From: Bdellovibrionales bacterium
GTDB lineage: Bacteria; Bdellovibrionota_G; JALEGL01; JAGRAY01
NCBI GenBank assembly: GCA_020434375.1
Contig: JAGRAY010000035.1
Span: 1-12,649 of the forward strand
Length of the DNA stretch: 12,649 bases
Direction of reading: 5' to 3'
Under the pieces are notes generated by a model. That model saw only the letters and a program-made list of their open reading frames with translations, was not told where the DNA came from and made no database searches. This document shows, piece by piece, positions 1 through 4,373 of this stretch; position 1 is the stretch's first letter, and every line of letters begins with the position of its first letter. The position numbers and the translations under genes were made by a program.

Positions 1-80
1 TGGAGCGCAGCGACGGAGCCAGTAGGCAACTTCCAAAATTTACTTTGGTGTTTCAACTTATATTTAATTTACTATATTCT

Positions 81-419
81 ATGATTCTGAGAAAAAATGA
101 CATTTCTATAGAAAGATTGCGTCGATCAGGACCCGGTGGCCAACATCGAAACAAGAGAGAAACTGGAATTCGACTACGACACCAACCAACAGGACTCAGC
201 GTGCTGGTCAGCAAAAACCGTTCTCAAAAGCAAAATTTGGAAGAAGCACTGCGGCTCATGGAAGCCAAACTAGTCAAACTACGACAGAAAAAGAAGAAAA
301 GACTGGCTACAAAAAAAACCAAAACATCTATCGAGAAGAGACTCAAAACCAAGCGTCTCAAGTCGCAAACTAAAAAGACTCGTCAAAAAATTCACTCAAC
401 TAATATAGAAAACGACTAA
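81..419 (+). CDS. GGQ-motif release-factor-like protein (ArfB / mtRF-R type)
   Basis: A 112-residue protein with the catalytic core of class I peptide release factors. SGPGGQHRNK lies at residues 16-25, with the GGQ at 19-21 that positions water for peptidyl-tRNA hydrolysis. A second family block, PTGLSVLVSKNRSQKQN, follows and resembles the short stand-alone factors ArfB and C12orf65/mtRF-R. No codon-recognition domain is present. The C-terminal third is extremely rich in Lys/Arg (KKKKRLATKKTK and onward), as expected for a tail that sits in the ribosomal mRNA channel or exit region. The likely role is rescue of stalled ribosomes or release of nascent chains (family knowledge, not proven here). 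The ATG at 81 puts the GGQ where ArfB-like proteins have it. The frame stays open to the window edge, so TTG 45, GTG 48 or an upstream start cannot be excluded. No clear Shine-Dalgarno sequence is visible. It converges with the next gene, 7 bases apart. Confidence 0.85.
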   Translation: MILRKNDISIERLRRSGPGGQHRNKRETGIRLRHQPTGLSVLVSKNRSQKQNLEEALRLMEAKLVKLRQKKKKRLATKKTKTSIEKRLKTKRLKSQTKKTRQKIHSTNIEND

Positions 420-426
420 AAACCAT

Positions 427-870
427 TTAAAGCTTCACAAGCTTGGATAATTCGTCATTCACCTGATTAACAGGAAGGTCTACAAGGTTCCTGTCAACCG
501 TGTCCACTACCATTGATAGCGTATTTTTATCTAACGCAGCTCTTAAAAACCCCAAAAATTGAGGCTCCGCGACTAAAATAATACGTTGGAATTGACCCTG
601 TATACGTCCTTTGTTGAGATCATCTGCCAGTCGGTTCGCAAATGCTTTCGAAACATGATCCGAAGGTGACACCTCGCTACTCATACTGTGACGTCCCTTG
701 CCAGCACTATCAAAAGCTCGACCAGGTCTATCCTCTTCGATTTCACTGTCCGAAAGTCTACCCTCAGGATTTTCAATTTCTTTTAGTTCTTTCAAGGTTG
801 CTGAAACTCCGGATCCTTCAAACAACCTAGCTTTGCTGCGATTTGCGATGAGCGTCCAGGTTTTGGTCAT
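427..870 (-). CDS. Host-attachment-family protein (Host_attach, PF10116-like)
   Basis: A 147-residue soluble protein. The N-terminal strand TWTLIANRSKARLFE matches the opening of proteins annotated as 'required for attachment to host cells' (first described in Agrobacterium), which have a fold related to eRF1 domain 2 / baeRF proteins. The middle part is polar and acidic (IENPEGRLSDSEIEEDRPGR, then AFDSAGKGRHS). The second half has the typical FANRLADDLNKGR...RIILVAEPQFLGFLRAAL core. Length is normal for the family. The biochemical role is unsettled, and the family name should not be taken as proof of attachment function. The start is fixed by the family's conserved N-terminus. There is no Shine-Dalgarno sequence, and a good promoter lies directly upstream, so the mRNA may be leaderless. 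The gene is divergent from the glutaredoxin gene and convergent with the release-factor-like gene. Confidence 0.85.
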   Translation of the reverse strand: MTKTWTLIANRSKARLFEGSGVSATLKELKEIENPEGRLSDSEIEEDRPGRAFDSAGKGRHSMSSEVSPSDHVSKAFANRLADDLNKGRIQGQFQRIILVAEPQFLGFLRAALDKNTLSMVVDTVDRNLVDLPVNQVNDELSKLVKL

Positions 871-876
871 AGGCCA

Positions 877-904
877 TTTATACCTGCTTCACTTAAAATG
901 ACAA
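877..904 (-). promoter_or_regulatory. Sigma70-type promoter giving a possibly leaderless mRNA
   Basis: On the minus strand, TTGTCA (899-904) and TATAAA (877-882) are separated by 16 bases. They match the sigma70 consensus at 5/6 each. Only six bases separate the -10 box from the ATG at 870-868, so the expected start point falls on or next to the A of the start codon. This fits the absence of a ribosome binding site for the host-attachment-family gene. Confidence 0.5.
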
Positions 905-942
905 CTGGAAGATTTACCAAAAAGGACTTGTTCTCTTAAAAT

Positions 943-971
943 TTGGCTTAAACCGTTGCTCCATGTAATAA
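943..971 (+). promoter_or_regulatory. Weak candidate promoter for the glutaredoxin gene
   Basis: TTGGCT (943-948) and TAATAA (966-971) are separated by 17 bases; the -35 box is fair and the -10 box is poor. The expected start point falls at about 978-979, at the ATG of the glutaredoxin gene, so this mRNA too could be nearly leaderless. Only GAG at 973-975 is available as a ribosome binding site, too close to the start to be typical. Confidence 0.28.
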
Positions 972-978
972 CGAGATC

Positions 979-1344
979 ATGATAAAACTTATCCGATTTA
1001 CTTTAGGCCAATTAATACTATTGGCAGACTATTGTTTTCCTCCTAAAAAAGTGGTTCAACGCTCTAAAGCAGAGAAACATCTCATCGATGAAAAGACAAA
1101 GTCGCTAAGTCTTTACCAGTTCAAAGCTTGTCCTTTTTGCGTTAAGGTTCGTAGGGCTGCTCGAAAGTTGGATTTAAATCTTGAAACAAAAGACGTCTTA
1201 AAAAATGAGACGCTCCGGCAAGAACTCCTTAGTAACGGCGGCAAGGTGAAAGTTCCTTGTCTTCGCATCACAAATGACAACAAAGACGTTTGGATGTACG
1301 AATCTTCAAAGATCGTTGACTATCTCAATAGTACGTTTGCGTAA
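979..1344 (+). CDS. Glutaredoxin-fold protein with hydrophobic N-terminal extension
   Basis: A 121-residue thiol-disulphide oxidoreductase of the glutaredoxin/GST N-terminal type. The active site is CPFC at residues 51-54 in LYQFKACPFCVKVRRA. The cis-proline loop is KVP (91-93) and the glutathione-binding region ends in MYESSKIVDYL. The protein is closely related to a proteobacterial glutaredoxin family whose members share both the HACPFCVKVRR block and an N-terminal helix. Residues 1-24 are largely hydrophobic and precede a basic stretch (PPKKVVQRSK), so the protein is probably held at the inner membrane with the redox domain in the cytoplasm; this topology is inferred. A glutathione-dependent reductase role is expected from the family. 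Start ATG 979 fits this N-terminus. The gene stands alone, and its stop lies 27 bases from the stop of the convergent HAMP gene. Confidence 0.88.
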   Translation: MIKLIRFTLGQLILLADYCFPPKKVVQRSKAEKHLIDEKTKSLSLYQFKACPFCVKVRRAARKLDLNLETKDVLKNETLRQELLSNGGKVKVPCLRITNDNKDVWMYESSKIVDYLNSTFA

Positions 1345-1371
1345 CTGCATGTTTTTGCAATCAGATTAAAT

Positions 1372-1812
1372 CTAACTGCCAGAAGAATTTTTCTTCAATA
1401 AGTTTTTGATCTCATTTAACTTTTTAGCGATGCTATGTAGCTCAGAGTTTTTGCGAAGCCTTAAATCGTCAATTTCAAAGTTTCCATCTAGTAACCGATC
1501 AAGGAACCGCTCGATCACAAACAAAGGACCTGCAACTCTGTGCGTCACAACAACACCTATTCCAAACGCTGAGATTAATGCAATGACGGCCACAATTGAA
1601 AGCTGGTAAAAAAATAAATGTAACCCTTCCTCAAACTGTTGACGAACTGAAGCGTTTTCCAAAATAGGGATATTATCTTGAGCAATCAGATAAATAAAAA
1701 CGCATAGTGTAAAAATAAATGCGGCGAGCACAAACATAATCATACCTATAATCCGAATTTGAAGACGTGGCTTTATAAGAAAAGATCGTCGACGCTTGTA
1801 GTTTTTTAACAT
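1372..1812 (-). CDS. Two-helix membrane protein with HAMP domain, no output domain
   Basis: A 146-residue inner-membrane protein. The N-terminus is strongly basic (KNYKRRRSFLIKPRLQIR). It is followed by TM1 (about residues 19-44), a short periplasmic loop of about 23 residues, TM2 (about 68-90), and a HAMP-like coiled-coil segment (about 91-140). The HAMP signature is visible as HRVAGPLFVIERF with Pro96, a linker, and SELHSIAKKLNEI with Glu124 and Asn133. Sensor kinases and chemoreceptors carry a signalling domain after HAMP, but here the chain ends about six residues later. Such short proteins occur in delta-proteobacteria and may act by pairing with a separate partner (inference). ATG 1812 is the only upstream start, because an in-frame TAG lies just before it. 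A GAGGAG sequence (1825-1830) sits 12 bases upstream, a long spacing. Confidence 0.85.
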   Translation of the reverse strand: MLKNYKRRRSFLIKPRLQIRIIGMIMFVLAAFIFTLCVFIYLIAQDNIPILENASVRQQFEEGLHLFFYQLSIVAVIALISAFGIGVVVTHRVAGPLFVIERFLDRLLDGNFEIDDLRLRKNSELHSIAKKLNEIKNLLKKNSSGS

Positions 1813-1830
1813 AGTTTGCTAGTGCTCCTC

Positions 1831-1858
1831 ATTGTATCGTATCTTGCATATAAGGCAA
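1831..1858 (-). promoter_or_regulatory. Candidate promoter for the HAMP protein gene
   Basis: On the minus strand, TTGCCT (1853-1858) and TACAAT (1831-1836) are spaced by 16 bases, with a strong -10 box and a moderate -35 box. A start 7 bases downstream would fall just after the GAGGAG motif at 1825-1830 and leave only about 12 untranslated bases. Either this promoter or that ribosome binding site is used, but probably not both. Confidence 0.33.
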
Positions 1859-1932
1859 AAGTGAACTCATCATTTTCGCTACACCCTCTTTAAGAGAAAG
1901 TTTTGCTAAATCCCAAAAAGATCTTATAACTC

Positions 1933-1949
1933 AAAAACTTGAAGTTTTT
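1933..1949 (-). terminator. Weak A/T-rich hairpin after the methyltransferase gene
   Basis: AAAAACT (1933-1939) and AGTTTTT (1943-1949) form a perfect 7-bp stem with a three-base loop, starting four bases past the methyltransferase stop. On the minus-strand transcript the 3' arm ends in a run of five U. The stem is almost all A:U pairs, so termination would be weak. Confidence 0.38.
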
Positions 1950-1952
1950 CAT

Positions 1953-3242
1953 CTAGATTGCGTCTTTTTCAATTCTCTCGCAAAGCGAATGCAGAGCTTG
2001 TTTTACATCTTGTACGTAGTATTCATAGCCTTGGGATTCCTCGAATTTTAAGATCCGATAATCATCGTATATACCCGCGCCAAAAGTCAATGGTGACAGG
2101 TATTCAATATCGGCTAATACAGCTTTTTCAGTATCTGAAAGATTTTTCTGTGTTTTGAGGTGGTCAATGTGGTGTCGTATATTGTTCATTTGCGCAGTTA
2201 CAACCAACCCTGATTTTAGCAACTCTGCGGGCACAGCGTTTCGAGGTAGAGCTTTACCAGATAGGCTCACATAAATAATTTCATAGTCAAAACCTTGATT
2301 CGATAGTTTTTGAATAACCATTTGCTCGAAAAGACCCTCTGCTGAAGGTGTTACAAGTCGAAGATACCCGCCAGGCTTTATGAGTTCAAAAAGACTTTTG
2401 ACAATACGAAGACGTCTGTTGTAACTTGCGACGTATCCTAAAACATTACAAGCATCGATCAAGTCAAAGATGGGACCGTTAAACGGCATCACTTGCATAT
2501 CTGCGCAAACATAATTTAATGCTGAAAATCCGCGAAAATTCTCCTCCTTAAATAATGGAATTCCACTCTCCTCGTTTCTTTTTTTAAGCCTTAGGAACAC
2601 ATCATTAGGCTTAAATAAATCCATACTGATGACATTCCATTTCGCATCTTCCAAATCCTTAAATGTCGCAAGAAACTCCAATGACGTTACCCCCAGAGAT
2701 CCACCAACAAACAGTGCATTTTTGGAATTTGATGAGTTTTCTGCCTGATATAAATCTCGTAATAACAAATTACTATCAGATTGCCGTTTTCGAAACGTCC
2801 AATGCATTTCATCAAAGGAAATCTGCGTGCTATCGGGATTGATTTCTTCGCGCGATCTTGAGAGGATCTCAGAGCTACGTATCCATTTTTGAAGATTTTC
2901 TGGATATCGACTGTCATCAATGCTGGATAGCGATTCACTGTTAACAATTTGTTGAGCGATATCTCTCTTTTGACCGTCGTCAAGCTGACAAAAATCTTGA
3001 ACCACTTCTTGTAGATAGCTACTCTCCCCACATTTCAAGAAAAAATCATAAAACAGTCGATTCTCCATCATCAAAATTTCGACATCTTGAGCCAACTCTG
3101 GCTCTGTTATTTCTTTTAGAATTTTGGATCGACCCGTCGCTACAAGAGCTTGAAATACCTGGAAGTCATGGGTAAATTCACGATCTGGATTTTGTCTAAG
3201 TAATTTTCTTTCGGCAAGGTATAGTTCGCGAAGCCGACTCAT
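1953..3242 (-). CDS. SAM-dependent methyltransferase-fold protein with unknown N-terminal half
   Basis: A 429-residue protein. The C-terminal half has a class I methyltransferase pattern: motif I ALFVGGSLGVT (176-186, a GGxxG variant without the usual acidic residue just before it), an acidic residue ending strand 2 in VISMD (Asp208), ADMQVMPF (247-254), FDLIDACNVLGYV (259-271, motif IV region), and the motif VI-like LIKPGGYLRLVTPS (287-300). Residues 1-165 are charged and helical (LRELYLAERKLLRQ onward) and do not remind me of any named domain. The last 110 residues include an unusual HHIDHLKTQK stretch and a Tyr-rich segment (IYDDYRILKFEESQGYEYYV). The substrate is unknown. Start ATG 3242 is the first Met of the frame; the only SD-like sequence (AAGGG) is 17 bases upstream. 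It is transcribed in the same direction as the HAMP gene, 140 bases apart with a possible promoter and a weak terminator between them, so co-transcription is uncertain. Confidence 0.78.
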   Translation of the reverse strand: MSRLRELYLAERKLLRQNPDREFTHDFQVFQALVATGRSKILKEITEPELAQDVEILMMENRLFYDFFLKCGESSYLQEVVQDFCQLDDGQKRDIAQQIVNSESLSSIDDSRYPENLQKWIRSSEILSRSREEINPDSTQISFDEMHWTFRKRQSDSNLLLRDLYQAENSSNSKNALFVGGSLGVTSLEFLATFKDLEDAKWNVISMDLFKPNDVFLRLKKRNEESGIPLFKEENFRGFSALNYVCADMQVMPFNGPIFDLIDACNVLGYVASYNRRLRIVKSLFELIKPGGYLRLVTPSAEGLFEQMVIQKLSNQGFDYEIIYVSLSGKALPRNAVPAELLKSGLVVTAQMNNIRHHIDHLKTQKNLSDTEKAVLADIEYLSPLTFGAGIYDDYRILKFEESQGYEYYVQDVKQALHSLCERIEKDAI

Positions 3243-3271
3243 TTTCTTATTTTATCACACCCTTTTTACAA

Positions 3272-3300
3272 ATAATATCTATCTATGCCAAGTTTCATAG
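3272..3300 (-). promoter_or_regulatory. Tentative promoter for the methyltransferase gene
   Basis: On the minus strand a good -10 box TATTAT (3272-3277) lies about 30 bases from the ATG. The best-spaced -35 hexamer, CTATGA (3295-3300, 17-base spacer), is poor. The region is shared with the divergent promoter of the thioredoxin-like gene. Confidence 0.25.
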
Positions 3301-3308
3301 ACTTGCAT

Positions 3309-3336
3309 TTGACAACACGTTAAATCTGTTTAGTCT
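3309..3336 (+). promoter_or_regulatory. Candidate promoter for the thioredoxin-like gene
   Basis: A perfect -35 box TTGACA (3309-3314) is followed after 16 bases by TAGTCT (3331-3336), a weak -10 box. The expected start point near 3343 leaves about 17 leader bases, just enough to include the strong ribosome binding site at 3349-3355. Confidence 0.42.
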
Positions 3337-3348
3337 GATGACTTTAAT

Positions 3349-3355
3349 AAGGAGG
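3349..3355 (+). promoter_or_regulatory. Strong ribosome binding site that selects GTG 3360
   Basis: AAGGAGG is a near-perfect anti-16S match, 4 bases before GTG 3360. It makes GTG a better start than the in-frame ATG 3381, which would leave the site 25 bases away. Confidence 0.8.
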
Positions 3356-3359
3356 TTCC

Positions 3360-3935
3360 GTGGCTAAAACCTATTCAACCATGCAAACATTGGGAAGCAA
3401 ATGTCCTGATTTTTCTTTAACCAATGTTTCCAATAATGAAGTTTATAAGCTTACGCATTTTAGCAAATCAGCTCTTTTGGTCATGTTTATTTGTAATCAT
3501 TGTCCATTTGTAAAGCATGTTGTCAAAGAGTTTAAAAAACTGGAAACTGATTATGCCTCCAAAGGCCTTAGCATTGTTGCCATCAACTCAAACGATATCG
3601 ACAGCTATCCTGAAGATTCACCTGATCATATGCAATCCCTGACAAAAAAAGAAGGCTGGGAGTTTCCCTATCTTTTCGATAGCACACAGGAAATTGCCAA
3701 AGCCTTTAAAGCCGCCTGTACGCCTGAATTTTTTTTATATGACCAAGACTTAAAGCTTGTTTATCGTGGGCAACTTGATGACAGTCGACCTGGAAATAAT
3801 ATTCCAGTGACTGGAAATGATCTTCGAGCGGCTATTGAAGCGGTATTACAAAAAAAACAGCCTTCCACAGATCAAAAACCCAGCATGGGCTGTAATATCA
3901 AATGGAAACATGGAAACGCTCCGGCCTATTCGTAA
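3360..3935 (+). CDS. Thioredoxin-fold AhpC/TSA-like protein with CNHC active site
   Basis: A 191-residue cytoplasmic protein of the thioredoxin/peroxiredoxin-like superfamily; no signal peptide is visible. The redox motif is CNHC (residues 45-48) in VMFICNHCPFVKHV. The cis-proline loop is ACTPEFFLYD (119-128, Pro122), followed by VYRGQLDDSRPGNNIPVTG. A third conserved cysteine lies in the C-terminal SMGCNIKWKHGN block (Cys178). All these blocks are characteristic of a widespread but poorly characterised 'thioredoxin family protein' of about 180-195 residues. It probably acts as a disulphide reductase or peroxidase (family inference). GTG 3360 is chosen because of the near-perfect ribosome binding site. 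It is the first plus-strand gene before the peptide/enzyme locus, with about 250 bases to the peptide gene and no clear terminator between, so read-through into that locus is possible. Confidence 0.9.
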   Translation: MAKTYSTMQTLGSKCPDFSLTNVSNNEVYKLTHFSKSALLVMFICNHCPFVKHVVKEFKKLETDYASKGLSIVAINSNDIDSYPEDSPDHMQSLTKKEGWEFPYLFDSTQEIAKAFKAACTPEFFLYDQDLKLVYRGQLDDSRPGNNIPVTGNDLRAAIEAVLQKKQPSTDQKPSMGCNIKWKHGNAPAYS

Positions 3936-3990
3936 CGCTAAGTCATTGAATTTATAAATCAACGTAAACAAAGGTAACGGTTTTATTCGT

Positions 3991-4019
3991 TTAAAGGCTC
4001 CCAAATAGTGAGCTATCAT
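3991..4019 (+). promoter_or_regulatory. Tentative promoter upstream of the peptide locus
   Basis: TTAAAG (3991-3996) and TATCAT (4014-4019) are spaced by 17 bases in the non-coding stretch after the thioredoxin-like gene. The match is moderate. It is the best sigma70-like pair I see before the small peptide gene, and it would give a leader of about 160 bases before ATG 4185. Nothing else is evident in 3936-4042. Confidence 0.28.
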
Positions 4020-4042
4020 TCCTCTTTATTTTTAAGAAACAA

Positions 4043-4201
4043 ATGTGCCATAATCATATTGTTCCGGTTTTTATCACCGAAACGGCTACTTCTCTCGAGA
4101 GTTTGAAGGCGCAAAATTGGCAACCTAAGGTTAAGTCTGTTCTTCTCTATGGTTGGTCAATTATCGAAGTGAAAGGAACATCACATGGAAAAAAACAATA
4201 A
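4043..4201 (+). CDS. Possible small ORF overlapping the peptide gene (52 aa, unrecognised)
   Basis: An ATG-started frame encodes 52 residues beginning MCHNHIVPVF and ending in a basic tail (KGTSHGKKQ). It overlaps the start of the peptide gene by 17 bases in a different frame. The composition is protein-like rather than low-complexity (for example SLKAQNWQPK and SVLLYGWSIIEVK), and the overlap could couple its translation to that of the peptide. The ribosome binding site is weak (only AAGAAA before the ATG), the length is well within chance, and I recognise no family. It may instead be just the leader region of the peptide mRNA. Confidence 0.3.
   Translation: MCHNHIVPVFITETATSLESLKAQNWQPKVKSVLLYGWSIIEVKGTSHGKKQ
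4172..4177 (+). promoter_or_regulatory. Ribosome binding site of the small peptide gene
   Basis: AAAGGA lies 7 bases before ATG 4185, the ideal spacing. It is the main reason for treating the 48-codon frame as a real gene. Confidence 0.65.
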
Positions 4202-4331
4202 AGAAAAGAAGCAAAATAAACTTGAACTCGAAATTATCGAGCTCGAGTCCAAGTTAACACCTGCTGGTCAAGAGGCACCACACCCCTGTGTGCCTTACAA
4301 CGAAGGCATTTCTGTTGGCGCAGAGTGCTAA
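4185..4331 (+). CDS. 48-residue peptide, candidate RiPP precursor
   Basis: The gene encodes 48 residues with a two-part composition. Residues 1-23 are very charged (six Lys, six Glu, no Cys) and include LELEIIELESKL, where Leu13, Ile17, Leu20 and Leu24 fall on one face of a helix. This resembles a leader peptide. Residues 25-48 (TPAGQEA followed by PHPCVPYNEGISVGAEC) carry almost no positive charge, contain Pro, Gly, two Cys (35 and 48) and end in Cys at the C-terminus. This resembles a core peptide. There is no signal peptide, hydrophobic helix or GG cleavage motif. A well-placed ribosome binding site precedes it. A strong terminator follows 12 bases after the stop, and the next gene encodes an enzyme with PqqD-like domains and an adenylating domain. 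I recognise no precursor family. The RiPP reading is inference; a small regulatory or toxin peptide is the main alternative. Confidence 0.7.
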   Translation: MEKNNKEKKQNKLELEIIELESKLTPAGQEAPHPCVPYNEGISVGAEC

Positions 4332-4342
4332 CATTCCCTGTG

Positions 4343-4369
4343 AAAAGGCCCCGAAAGGGGCCTTTTTTT
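4343..4369 (+). terminator. Strong intrinsic terminator between peptide and enzyme genes
   Basis: AAAAGGCCCC (4343-4352), a GAAA tetraloop and GGGGCCTTTT (4357-4366) form a perfect 10-bp stem. The T run extends to 4369. It ends the peptide transcript and lies 4 bases before the GTG of the large enzyme gene, so the enzyme is probably made from read-through mRNA at a lower level than the peptide. Confidence 0.93.
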
Positions 4370-4373
4370 ACTA

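Noticed and set aside
1..84. Frame 1 is open from the window edge and ends in an ATGA overlap with the ATG at 81, as if an upstream gene ended there.
   Set aside because: Only 27 codons are visible and their composition (NLYLIYYIL) looks like translated A/T-rich spacer. The frame of the release-factor-like gene is open over the same stretch, so nothing favours a gene end.
430..444. AAGCTT-CAC-AAGCTT hairpin at the end of the host-attachment-family gene.
   Set aside because: It encodes the KLVKL C-terminus, has a six-base stem without a T run, and lies within coding sequence. It is too weak to call a terminator.
642..901. Two overlapping plus-strand open frames opposite the host-attachment-family gene.
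   Set aside because: Both are antisense to a gene with clear family motifs and have no recognisable domain or start signal.
1363..1373. AGATTAAATCT inverted repeat between two convergent stops.
   Set aside because: The five-pair A/T-rich stem has no T run and could arise by chance.
3309..3315. TTGACAA could serve as a -35 box on both strands (TTGTCA on the minus strand).
   Set aside because: No acceptable -10 box lies 16-18 bases away on the minus strand, so only the plus-strand use is kept.
4203..4262. Short palindromic runs such as TCGAGCTCGA in the peptide gene suggested an operator.
   Set aside because: They fall on the repeated Glu/Leu codons (GAG CTC GAG) of the leader and are explained by coding.
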